This document shows positions 56,656-64,000 of a stretch of DNA of 64,000 nucleotides, one piece after another. The stretch comes from Oceanobacillus jeddahensis (lineage in GTDB: Bacteria > Bacillota > Bacilli > Bacillales > Amphibacillaceae). Position numbers and translations under genes: made by a program. The notes under the pieces were generated by a model, which had not been told where the DNA came from, ran no database searches, and worked only from the letters and a program-made list of their open reading frames with translations. Location of the stretch: positions 1,550,001-1,614,000 of the forward strand of contig NZ_CCDM010000001.1 of NCBI RefSeq assembly GCF_000750635.1. The letters run 5' to 3'. Numbering within the stretch: the stretch's first letter is position 1; the number at the start of each line of letters is the position of its first letter.

Positions 56656-57629
56656 TTTCAGTTGTCATCCCGGTCTATGGCTGTGAACGCTGCCTTGTTG
56701 AGCTCGCGGATCGCATTATTCAAACTATCCAGTCCATTCCAGCAGATTATGAAATTATTATGGTAAATGATGCGAGCCCGGATCATGCCTGGGAAACAAT
56801 TCTTAAACTTCATCAAAAAGATAAAAAAATAAAAGGAATTAATTTATCCCGTAATTTTGGGCAACACCATGCTATCACAGCGGGACTTGATTTTACATCT
56901 GGGGATTGGGTGGTTGTAATGGATTGTGACCTACAGGATCGTCCGGAAGAAATCACTTCGCTATATGAACGAGCTCAGGACGGGTATGATGTTGTTTTTG
57001 CACAACGTATGCAAAGACGCGATCGGAATTTAAAAAAGCTATCGTCTAAAGCTTTTTATAAAGTCTATGATTATTTTACTGGGAAAAAGACGGACGCATC
57101 GATTGCTAATTATAGCATTTCTCGAAAAAAAGTAGTAGAAAGTTTTCGGACACTGCGTGAGCAAAATCGTTATTTTCCTTTCTTCATTCAATGGATGGGA
57201 TATCAACAAACAAAAATAGAGGTGCAGCATGATTCGAGAAAAGAAGGGAAGTCATCTTACCAATTAAAAAAATTATTTGCTCTAGCAACAGATGCAATTG
57301 TTTCCCAGTCGAATAAACCACTTCGTCTTTCAATTGGTGTAGGCTTTTTGATGGCGTTTGCTTCGTTTATCTATGCGTTATATTTATTTTCCCGCTACTT
57401 CTTTTTGGATGAGACTGTTCAAGGCTGGACCAGTGTGATGGTATCGATCTTCTTTATTGGCGGTTTACTATTCTTCCAGCTTGGAATCATTGGTCTCTAT
57501 CTTGGGAAAATTTTCAACGAAGCGAAGAACCGTCCAATTTATTTAATTAAAGATATAAAAGGGGAAGTTCCAAAAAAGGAATCCATGGAAAAAGAAACTT
57601 CTACTAAGAATGTCTACAATCTGTGGTAG
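56631..57629 (+). CDS. GT2 polyprenyl-phosphate glycosyltransferase (YkoT/CsbB-like)
   Basis: A 332-residue membrane glycosyltransferase. [18 protein letters not shown] begins the GT-A fold; the acidic motifs are MVNDASPDHAWE and VVMDCDLQDRPEEI, and NLSRNFGQHHAITAGLD is typical of polyprenyl-phosphate enzymes. Two C-terminal membrane segments (IGVGFLMAFASFIYALYLF and SIFFIGGLLFFQLGIIGLYL) precede the GKIFNEAKNRPIYLI tail. Family members load one sugar onto undecaprenyl phosphate. Here the donor is probably the dTDP-sugar made by the same operon. It overlaps rfbB by 25 bases. Confidence 0.9.
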   Translation: MENKRTDLISVVIPVYGCERCLVELADRIIQTIQSIPADYEIIMVNDASPDHAWETILKLHQKDKKIKGINLSRNFGQHHAITAGLDFTSGDWVVVMDCDLQDRPEEITSLYERAQDGYDVVFAQRMQRRDRNLKKLSSKAFYKVYDYFTGKKTDASIANYSISRKKVVESFRTLREQNRYFPFFIQWMGYQQTKIEVQHDSRKEGKSSYQLKKLFALATDAIVSQSNKPLRLSIGVGFLMAFASFIYALYLFSRYFFLDETVQGWTSVMVSIFFIGGLLFFQLGIIGLYLGKIFNEAKNRPIYLIKDIKGEVPKKESMEKETSTKNVYNLW

Positions 57630-57649
57630 TTAGAGAGAGGAAGAAGAAA

Positions 57650-58330
57650 ATGAATGAATATTTAAAACCGACACCTTGGGATAGTCGAAATTTTCCATTA
57701 CCAACTTTTCAATTAACCGAGTATAGTGAAGCGGCATTGCAGGCGGCAACAGATGTTGAGGGCCATTTTAGTGTTAAAGTAGACCCGCTGGACGATAAGG
57801 CGTTACTGCAAAAATACGGGTTTTATTATGCTGATACATTAATGGAGCCTTACTGTTACCGTGATAAATTTTTGGAAGAAGAAGCAGGGGATGTTTTCTT
57901 CCATGAAAATTATGATGCAGATGACATTTTAACGATTGCCGAAGAAGCATTTCAAGGAGGCAGATATCACCGTGATTTTCAAGTTCCAAATGAGATGGCT
58001 GATCTCCGCTATCGAAATTGGGTAAAAGACTTAATCGATCAGAAGCTGATTCTTGCTTATAAACAAGATGGAAGTGTGAAAGGTTTCTTTGCCTATCAGG
58101 AAGAAAATATTCTGCTTTTAGCGATGCATAAAGATATACGTGGGCAAGGGTTTGCTAGGCCTTTTGCAGCTGCTTGTGTCAAAGAGCAATTTGAGCGGAC
58201 AGGTAAAGATCAATTGATTACATCGATTTCTCCCAGCAACCCAGCTTCATTAAATGTTTTTATTGGCCTGGGCTTCCGATTGCGGGCTGGGAAGGACATA
58301 TATCATAAGGTGAATGGTTCCTTCTATTAA
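57650..58330 (+). CDS. GNAT acetyltransferase, WecD/RffC-like
   Basis: A 226-residue protein with an N-terminal region (TPWDSRNFPLPTFQLTEYS) like the WDS-F start of WecD-type enzymes, and a C-terminal GNAT domain with LLLAMHKDIRGQGFARPFAA as the acetyl-CoA loop and PASLNVFIGLGFRL. In enterobacteria WecD N-acetylates dTDP-4-amino-4,6-dideoxygalactose. The neighbouring WecE-like gene supports the same role here. The ATG at 57650 follows GAGAGAGGAAG. N-terminal similarity is modest, so the family assignment rests partly on context. Confidence 0.75.
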   Translation: MNEYLKPTPWDSRNFPLPTFQLTEYSEAALQAATDVEGHFSVKVDPLDDKALLQKYGFYYADTLMEPYCYRDKFLEEEAGDVFFHENYDADDILTIAEEAFQGGRYHRDFQVPNEMADLRYRNWVKDLIDQKLILAYKQDGSVKGFFAYQEENILLLAMHKDIRGQGFARPFAAACVKEQFERTGKDQLITSISPSNPASLNVFIGLGFRLRAGKDIYHKVNGSFY

Positions 58331-58406
58331 AAAACATACATCCATTGATCTAACTCACGAATTATCGTTATAGAAATACACATAGGAACGTCAGGGGGAG
58401 AGAGGT

Positions 58407-58763
58407 TTGGGCTATTTTTATATTGCTGGAACCATTTTGTTTACTGTTTATGGACAGTTAATTATTAAGTGGACAATGGATCGGCAGGGAGAGTTGCCAG
58501 ATGGGCTTTTTGATAAATTTCTATTTTTATTTCAACTCGTCTGGAACCCTTGGATACTCTCCGGATTTCTTGCGGCTTTTTTAGCGGCATTGAGCTGGAT
58601 GGCAGCGATGACTAAATTTGATATCAGCTATGCTTATCCATTTATGAGTCTTTCTTTTGTTCTCGTTTTTATTTTATCGGTTCTTTTATTTGGAGAACCA
58701 ATAAGTACACAGAAAATCATCGGCTTTGCTTTTGTCGTGATAGGTATTCTGATAATGAGGTGA
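58407..58763 (+). CDS. Small SMR/EamA-like membrane protein (candidate lipid-sugar flippase)
   Basis: A 118-residue protein with four membrane helices: YFYIAGTILFTVYGQLIIKW, LVWNPWILSGFLAAFLAALS, YAYPFMSLSFVLVFILSVLL and IIGFAFVVIGILIM. GQLIIKW and ISYAYPFMSLSFVLV match the small-multidrug-resistance/ArnE-like class, some of which flip undecaprenyl-phosphate sugars. The start is TTG at 58407 after GGGGGAG. Its stop lies four bases before the next start, whose ribosome site GAGGTGA overlaps this gene's end. Confidence 0.8.
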   Translation: MGYFYIAGTILFTVYGQLIIKWTMDRQGELPDGLFDKFLFLFQLVWNPWILSGFLAAFLAALSWMAAMTKFDISYAYPFMSLSFVLVFILSVLLFGEPISTQKIIGFAFVVIGILIMR

Positions 58764-58767
58764 TCCC

Positions 58768-59898
58768 ATGATACCATTCAATGTACCATGTTATATAGGA
58801 AAAGAAGATACAGCAATACGTGATGCAATCGAAAAAAAGAAGTTATCAGGAAACGGTGCTTACGGAAAGAAATGTATTAACTGGTTGGAAGAAAAGATGC
58901 ATGTCCAAAAAGCCATGCTCACCCCTTCCTGCACAGCAGCATTGGAAATGGCAGCATTACTGACAGAGGTAGAAGAAGGAGATGAAGTCATCATGCCTTC
59001 CTACACCTTTGTTTCGACAGCAAATGCGTTTGCCCTGCGAGGCGCGAAAATTGTTTTTGTAGATGTCGAACCAGGGACAATGAATGTCGATCCAGAACAA
59101 ATTGCAGCAGCAATAACAGAAAAAACAAAAGTTATTGTTGTTGTTCATTATGCTGGTGTTTCCTGTGATATGGACAGCATTATGGAACTTGCTGAAAAAC
59201 ATCGTCTGTGGGTTGTGGAGGATGCAGCTCAGGGGTTAATGAGTTTTTACAAAGGTAAGGCCTTGGGAACAATCGGACATCTGGGGACACTCAGCTTCCA
59301 TGAAACAAAAAATTATGTTTGCGGGGAAGGAGGGGCATTATATATTAATGATCCTTCTTTTATAGAGCGTGCAGAAATGATTCAAGAGAAAGGAACAGAC
59401 CGTTCTCAATTTATTCGTGGGGAAGTGGATAAATACTCGTGGAGAGATATTGGTTCCTCCTATCTGCTCAGCGAACTGAATGCTGCTTATTTGTCTGTTC
59501 AGCTGGAACATGCTGAAGAAATTAATGAAAATCGTCTTGGAACATGGAAAATGTATCAGGAGGGATTGGCTAATCTTGCTGATGCAGGAGAGCTGGAGCT
59601 TCCTTTTATCCCAGAAGACAGAGCATTCAATGGACATATTTTCTTTATGAAAACAAGAAATTTAGACGTTCGGGGGCAGTTAATTCAATATTTAAAGCAA
59701 CGTAACATTGTAACGGCAACACATTATGTTCCGCTGCATTCATCTGTCGCAGGAAAGCAATGCGGCGTCTTCTCAGGAGAAGACAGATACACAACGATAG
59801 AAAGTGAACGTTTAGTACGGTTACCACTTTACTATGGAATAAGTAAAGGGGATGTGGAATATGTCATTCAAAGCATTCAGCAATTTTATGCACAATAA
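58768..59898 (+). CDS. wecE: dTDP-4-amino-4,6-dideoxygalactose transaminase, WecE/RffA-like
   Basis: A 376-residue DegT-family PLP aminotransferase. TPSCTAALEMAALL, DEVIMPSYTFVSTANAFALR, GAKIVFVDVEPGTMNVD, VVHYAGVSCDMDSIMELA, EDAAQGLMS and SFHETKNY (PLP lysine in ETKN) track closely with the E. coli WecE sequence as I remember it, including HSSVAGKQCGVFSGEDRYTT. It aminates dTDP-4-keto-6-deoxyglucose to dTDP-Fuc4N. This enzyme is best known from enterobacterial common antigen, so finding it in a Gram-positive operon is notable. Confidence 0.9.
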   Translation: MIPFNVPCYIGKEDTAIRDAIEKKKLSGNGAYGKKCINWLEEKMHVQKAMLTPSCTAALEMAALLTEVEEGDEVIMPSYTFVSTANAFALRGAKIVFVDVEPGTMNVDPEQIAAAITEKTKVIVVVHYAGVSCDMDSIMELAEKHRLWVVEDAAQGLMSFYKGKALGTIGHLGTLSFHETKNYVCGEGGALYINDPSFIERAEMIQEKGTDRSQFIRGEVDKYSWRDIGSSYLLSELNAAYLSVQLEHAEEINENRLGTWKMYQEGLANLADAGELELPFIPEDRAFNGHIFFMKTRNLDVRGQLIQYLKQRNIVTATHYVPLHSSVAGKQCGVFSGEDRYTTIESERLVRLPLYYGISKGDVEYVIQSIQQFYAQ

Positions 59899-61552
59899 AT
59901 GGATATGGGTAGGCTGTCTGGTTTTACTTGCCTATCTGTCCCCTTATGTGATTTATGGTGAAGATGTACATATTAGAGTCCATGACAACATGGACTCTAA
60001 TATTGTCTGGTATAAAGTGCTTGCTGAGAGCGGATCTATTTTTACATTAACAGATGAAGCTTTGCCGTATGCGATAGATGGGCTGCCGAGGAGTACTTTA
60101 CCATCTGCTTTTGATGCAGCACTTTGGCTGTATGTGTTGTTTGAACCAATTACAGCGTATACTATCAGTCAAAGCCTTATGCGCTTTGCAGCGTTTTTTG
60201 GCATGTATTTATTATTAACGCGTTTTATTGTGAAAAAAGAAACAACTCCATGGATAACGGTTGGTGTTTCTTTAGCTTTTGCGATGCTGCCATATTGGCC
60301 GTCTGGTATCCTTTCCATCGCCGGAATACCACTGGCATTGTATGTCTTTTTAATGATCCGGAAATACCGGACAGAAGCACCGAAGCATGCGTGGATACTG
60401 CTGTTCCTGATTCCGTTTTTTGCGAATTTTGTCCTCAGTTTCGTGTTCTTTTTGGCAATCATCGGTTTGCTATGGCTGATTGACTGGATTCGTACAAAAA
60501 AATGGAATGGTGCGTTTTTTGCTGCCATTGCTATCATGGCAGGCATCTTTGTGATGAAGGATTACTTATTAATTACATCCATGTTTTTTGATGAGAGTTT
60601 TACTTCCCATCGAGAGGAGCTGGAGCTGAGCGGGAATACTTTTGAACGAAGCTATGAATTAGCATGGGAAAACTTTTTATATGGACATACCCATGATGAA
60701 GCGGTGCAGGCTTATATTATTATCCCGGTTATTTTATTAGCTGTTTTGCTTGCGCTATTTAAAAACAGGCAGCCGAAGTGGCTTTTCACCCTGTTCTTAG
60801 TTAATTTAGCCTTGTCCTTCTGGTACGCCTTCTGGTATTGGGAAGGCTGGCAGCCATTAAAAGAGAGCATCTCCGTTTTAAATACATTTAATTTTGCACG
60901 AATCCATTTTATGGATCCGCCGATTTGGTATATTGCTTTTGCGCTTGCTTTACTTATTTTTTGGCAATGGAAAAGGATTGGGAAAGTACTTGTTGCCGTA
61001 CTGATTATTTGGCAAAGTATATTGTTGTTCGGACAGGCGGAAGAGTTTAAATACCGGGAAGTTAATACCCCGACATTTAAAGAGTTTTATTCAGAGGATC
61101 TGTTTACATCCATCCAAAATTATATTGGAGAGGACCCAAGTGATTACCGTGTAGTCAGTATTGGTTTACATCCGACCATCGCGCAATATAATGGCTTCTA
61201 CACATTAGATACGTATAACAATAGCTTTCCATTGGATTATAAGCATGATTTCCGTGAAGTGATTGCTGGTGAGTTGGATAAGAGTCCAACATTAGAAAAC
61301 TATTTTGATACATGGGGCGGAAGGTTATACATGTATATTGCTGAGCATGGTAAGGATTATATGTATACCAAAGACAAAAATGAACCAATTCAGGAGCTGG
61401 CTATTGATACGGAGGCTTTGAAAGAGCTGGGAGGAGATTACATCTTATCTGCTGTAGCGATTGAAAATGCGGAAGATATCGGATTATCGCTAGAGGAAAC
61501 ATTTGAAGACCAGGATTCCCCTTGGGAAATTCATTTATACTCTGTTTTGTAA
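59861..61552 (+). CDS. Large polytopic membrane protein, YkoS-like (candidate GT-C transferase)
   Basis: A 563-residue membrane protein. About ten membrane segments are visible (WIWVGCLVLLAYLSPYVIYG, ALWLYVLFEPITAYTISQ, FAAFFGMYLLLTRFIV, ILLFLIPFFANFVLSFVFFL and others), then an extracytoplasmic C-terminal domain of about 150 residues. An acidic VHIRVHDNMDSNIVWYKVL follows the first helix, where GT-C enzymes keep their catalytic acid. It resembles B. subtilis YkoS, which pairs with the GT2 YkoT. It probably transfers the lipid-linked sugar to a surface polymer. The ATG at 59861 overlaps wecE by 38 bases and follows AAAGGGGAT. Confidence 0.75.
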   Translation: MSFKAFSNFMHNKWIWVGCLVLLAYLSPYVIYGEDVHIRVHDNMDSNIVWYKVLAESGSIFTLTDEALPYAIDGLPRSTLPSAFDAALWLYVLFEPITAYTISQSLMRFAAFFGMYLLLTRFIVKKETTPWITVGVSLAFAMLPYWPSGILSIAGIPLALYVFLMIRKYRTEAPKHAWILLFLIPFFANFVLSFVFFLAIIGLLWLIDWIRTKKWNGAFFAAIAIMAGIFVMKDYLLITSMFFDESFTSHREELELSGNTFERSYELAWENFLYGHTHDEAVQAYIIIPVILLAVLLALFKNRQPKWLFTLFLVNLALSFWYAFWYWEGWQPLKESISVLNTFNFARIHFMDPPIWYIAFALALLIFWQWKRIGKVLVAVLIIWQSILLFGQAEEFKYREVNTPTFKEFYSEDLFTSIQNYIGEDPSDYRVVSIGLHPTIAQYNGFYTLDTYNNSFPLDYKHDFREVIAGELDKSPTLENYFDTWGGRLYMYIAEHGKDYMYTKDKNEPIQELAIDTEALKELGGDYILSAVAIENAEDIGLSLEETFEDQDSPWEIHLYSVL

Positions 61553-61629
61553 TTGGATTGTAATATTACATCTATAAGTATTCGTATGACAGGCTTTAAG
61601 GAGAAAGTTCCCTTGTAACGATACAAAAA

Positions 61630-61646
61630 TGTAATATTTCTATAAT
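61630..61646 (+). promoter_or_regulatory. WalR-box-like direct repeat
   Basis: TGTAAT-ATTTC-TATAAT, one mismatch from the WalR consensus of two TGTAAT hexamers spaced by five. It lies about 155 bases upstream of a 3D-domain wall protein similar to YocH, a known WalR target. Confidence 0.5.
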
Positions 61647-61798
61647 CTCTTTGCAATCTATAGATGTTACACTTCATTAGGAATTTATATAGTGTTAAAT
61701 TTATCCTATGATTCACAAAACTGCATAATAACAAAGGATGACTTATCCTTTTACAGAGAGAGCTATGTAGTAGTGATGCAGGAACAGGGGGAAAAGAA

Positions 61799-63154
61799 TT
61801 GAAGAAATCATTTTTGCTAGCGATAGTAATGATAGTTGGTTTCATGAGTTCCAGTATTATACCAGTTCAAGCAGAAACTGCTGAAGATCTTGAAGAAATT
61901 CGTGGTCAGCGTTCAGATGTTAAAACAGAATTATCTGATTCTGAACAACAAATTGCTTCCGTATTAGAAGAGTTGGAACAGTTAAAAACAGAAATTGAAA
62001 GTGCGGAAATAGAACTAGAAGAAAAGCAACAGGCAATTGATGAGACAGATCAAGAGATCGATGCTTTATTAGAAGATATTTTTGTATTAGAAGATGAAAT
62101 GGAAGAGCTTGAAGAAAAGATAGAGCAACGTTTTGAAATATTGCAAGACCGGATGGTATCTGTTCAGCATTCCGGCGGAGATGTAAATTATTTAGAGGTT
62201 CTTTTCGGAGCACAAAGCTTTGAAGATTTTATCACAAGGGCGAATGCTGTTAACAAGATTGCTGATTCGGATGCTGCATTAATTGAGCAGCAGGAAACAG
62301 ATATTGCATCTTTAGAAGACAAGCAAGAAGAAGAAGTAGACAAAATGAATGATTTGAATGATTTAAAAGATGAGCAAAACGCTGCAAAAGAAAATGTTGA
62401 ACTGGCTCTTGCAGATAATAATGCACAAAAAGATGAGCTGGAAACAAAGCAAGCTGATCTAGAAGCACTTGTGGATGAGCTGGAAATTACAGATTCACAA
62501 CTAGCATCTTTAGAAGCTGATACGCAAGCGGCTATTGCTGCGGCTGAAGAAAAAGCAAAAGAAGAGGAAGCAGCTAAGCTTGCAGAAGCGGAAGAAAAAG
62601 CAGCTGAAGAAGCTAAAGAGGAAGAAGAAACCAAGGTTCATCAAGAAAAAGAAACAAGTGTAGCATCAAAAAGAATAACCAATGAACCTGAAGAAGAAAA
62701 AGTAGAAGAGGCTCCTGCTAAAACGGAAGAGTCTGAGCCTGAGAAAGAAGAACCAAAAGAAGAAGCTAAGGAAGAATCGAAAGAAGAACCGAAAGAAGAG
62801 ACTTCCAAACCAAAAGAAGAGCCTGAAGAAAAAGAAGAAAGTTCAAGCAATGAAGAAAGCTCAGGTAAAACATTTACAGTTTCGGCCACAGCTTATACAG
62901 CTGATTGTAGTGGATGTACTGGTATTACAACGACTGGATATAATTTAAAGAACAACCCAGATGCAAAAGTAATTGCAGTTGACCCTAGTGTTATTCCGCT
63001 TGGTAGTGTTGTAGAGGTGGAAGGCTATGGTGTAGCTGTAGCACGTGATACTGGTGGGGCAATCAATGGTAATAAAATTGATGTATTCGTACCGGATCAA
63101 TCCCAAGCACTTAGCTGGGGTAGAAAAGATGTAAAAGTTACGATACTAAGATAA
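61799..63154 (+). CDS. Secreted PcsB-type coiled-coil / 3D-domain cell-wall protein (YocH-like)
   Basis: A 451-residue exported protein. Its signal peptide runs LLAIVMIVGFMSSSIIPVQA with cleavage after QA. Residues about 28-270 form a long coiled coil of the PcsB type with a VSVQHSGGDVNYLEVLFGAQ hinge. A Glu/Lys/Pro-rich linker (about 270-355) follows. The C-terminal 3D domain (FTVSATAYTADCSG, VIAVDPSVIPLGSVVEVEGY, VARDTGGAINGNKIDVFVPD) has the three aspartates expected for lytic transglycosylase-like activity on peptidoglycan. The start is TTG at 61799 after GGGGGAAA. The WalR-like site upstream fits a wall-remodelling role. Confidence 0.9.
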   Translation: MKKSFLLAIVMIVGFMSSSIIPVQAETAEDLEEIRGQRSDVKTELSDSEQQIASVLEELEQLKTEIESAEIELEEKQQAIDETDQEIDALLEDIFVLEDEMEELEEKIEQRFEILQDRMVSVQHSGGDVNYLEVLFGAQSFEDFITRANAVNKIADSDAALIEQQETDIASLEDKQEEEVDKMNDLNDLKDEQNAAKENVELALADNNAQKDELETKQADLEALVDELEITDSQLASLEADTQAAIAAAEEKAKEEEAAKLAEAEEKAAEEAKEEEETKVHQEKETSVASKRITNEPEEEKVEEAPAKTEESEPEKEEPKEEAKEESKEEPKEETSKPKEEPEEKEESSSNEESSGKTFTVSATAYTADCSGCTGITTTGYNLKNNPDAKVIAVDPSVIPLGSVVEVEGYGVAVARDTGGAINGNKIDVFVPDQSQALSWGRKDVKVTILR

Positions 63155-63166
63155 TGTAAATTTAAC

Positions 63167-63205
63167 GCATGTGTTCTGAATATTATTTAGAACACATGCT
63201 TTTTG
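63167..63205 (+). terminator. Terminator after the 3D-domain gene
   Basis: GCATGTGTTCT pairs with AGAACACATGC, followed by TTTTTGTTT. Confidence 0.85.
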
Positions 63206-63259
63206 TTTGGGGTGATTTACGTAGCCGGGATTACTTTCTAATAGTGACTCTGCACATGC

Positions 63260-63300
63260 AAAAAAGTCTCAAAATAAACACATGTTCATTTTGAGACTTT
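63260..63300 (-). terminator. Terminator of the CopD-family gene
   Basis: AAAGTCTCAAAAT pairs with ATTTTGAGACTTT; on the minus strand six T follow. Confidence 0.8.
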
Positions 63301-63321
63301 ATTCCATTTAATAAAAGACAA

Positions 63322-64000
63322 TCAGTTGATCACAATGCTTTGAATAAAAGCAAAGTACCCCATGACGACAAAAAGCAGTGAGGCAAGCCAGGAAAGAGCC
63401 GGATGATTTTTAGTTTTAAAAATATATATACTGCCGACAAGACAAGCAAGTGCTAAGGCAATAAAGAAGAAAACAGATCCATCTAAAGCTAAACCAATTC
63501 CTGCGCCAGCCATTGTTCCATCATAAAACATATTTAGAATCGGAGCGTAGCCGCTATGTTCGATAAGACTTTCCATATGGAGCGGAGGTGATTGCTCATT
63601 CATGATGCCTGTCAGAAACAGGATACATAAAATAATAAAAAACTCTACACGTATCCAAGGTCTTGCCTGAAAGCTTGCATCAACCTGTAAACGCCGTTTC
63701 ATCCAAATTCCATTAAAGATAGCATATATCAATAATGGAATGATAAATAATTGTTTTAAGAATAAACTTTGTCCATAAGAAACAAGTAAAGCTTCGTCAT
63801 ACTGTCTGAAATCAACAGTGAATTGTGCCAGTAAAATACCGCTTGCGACTACAATAACAAAACAGATAAGTGCAAAAGGGTGGTAGCTATTGACAAAACG
63901 CAGCCAATCCATCGACTTTGGGGCCAACCAGGATACCATCATCAGCGTTCCAATCCAGGCGCTTACTGCGAGCATATGCACCCCATGTGTGAATACACCA
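63322..64000 (-). CDS. CopD-family membrane protein (partial at window edge)
   Basis: The minus-strand frame enters from beyond the right edge (HGVHMLAVSAWIGTLMMVSW) and ends at 63322. At least 226 residues and six membrane helices are visible, including FALICFVIVVASGILLAQFTV, LFIIPLLIYAIFNGIWMKRR and FFIILCILFLTGIMNEQSPP, typical of the CopD/YcnJ copper-resistance domain. The conserved His-W-G region near the first helix matches metal binding. A GTG inside the window at 63981 could be mistaken for the start, but the upstream residues continue the conserved sequence. Confidence 0.82.
   Translation of the reverse strand, partial: GVFTHGVHMLAVSAWIGTLMMVSWLAPKSMDWLRFVNSYHPFALICFVIVVASGILLAQFTVDFRQYDEALLVSYGQSLFLKQLFIIPLLIYAIFNGIWMKRRLQVDASFQARPWIRVEFFIILCILFLTGIMNEQSPPLHMESLIEHSGYAPILNMFYDGTMAGAGIGLALDGSVFFFIALALACLVGSIYIFKTKNHPALSWLASLLFVVMGYFAFIQSIVIN

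Noticed and set aside
62188..62889. Serine/alanine-rich minus-strand frames
   Set aside because: Antisense of the coiled coil and Glu/Lys-rich linker of the 3D-domain protein; no ribosome sites.

Overview
The window is low-GC DNA from a member of the Bacillaceae, most like Oceanobacillus/Virgibacillus-type organisms. This is inferred from the gene order (sigL, glutaredoxin-like gene, cggR-gapA-pgk-tpiA-gpmI-eno; then secG-est-rnr-smpB-ssrA), strong AGGAGG ribosome sites, frequent TTG starts and Gram-positive wall genes. No database search was possible, so the genus is an inference.

Layout. 1-2977: a partial YtkA-like lipoprotein, an FAH-family hydrolase, sigma-54 and a small CxxC protein. 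3027-3522: a hairpin-rich repeat carrying a nested MITE. 3704-10995: the lower-glycolysis operon with a recognisable CggR promoter/operator. 11226-12099: an HTH/membrane protein pair whose regulator appears to start at AUA. 12147-16257 (minus): class III aminotransferase, YjiH-type membrane protein and FAD-linked oxidase, behind two palindromes. 16672-18203: methyltransferase and acetyltransferase. 18242-29591: a PrpR-type sigma-54 activator followed by a beta-oxidation cluster (thioesterase, enoyl-CoA hydratase, acyl-CoA dehydrogenase, ADP-forming acyl-CoA ligase, hydroxyacyl-CoA dehydrogenase, thiolase, EtfBA). Three excellent -24/-12 promoters lie in it, and sigma-54 itself is encoded at 1462. 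29740-33397: TIM-barrel epimerase, ptsI without ptsH, and a lysophospholipase-like hydrolase. 33572-38448: secG, est, rnr, smpB and tmRNA. 38510-41435: accessory genes, including an Ltp-repeat membrane protein. 41749-47973: a nitrite reductase/sirohaem operon (nirB, nirD, SUMT-HemD fusion, SirB-type chelatase, nirC) with Rex/Fnr-like palindromes; the precorrin-2 dehydrogenase gene between the chelatase and nirC is decayed. 48402-54162: DinB, HAD phosphatase, and a SorC regulator-dehydrogenase-kinase operon. 54702-61552: a sugar-nucleotide/glycosylation operon. 61630-64000: a WalR-type site, a 3D-domain wall protein and a partial CopD protein.

How the genes work together. The 54.7-61.6 kb operon encodes RmlA, RmlB, a WecE-like aminotransferase and a WecD-like acetyltransferase, enough to make dTDP-Fuc4NAc. 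It also encodes a GT2 polyprenyl-phosphate glycosyltransferase, a small SMR-like membrane protein and a large YkoS-like membrane protein, which together resemble a three-component system for decorating a surface polymer. This is the most coherent candidate for an undescribed system here. The second theme is a sigma-54 regulon for short or branched acyl-CoA breakdown. The third is a family of intergenic hairpin elements (at least ten full, internally deleted or fragmentary copies), some beside decayed genes.
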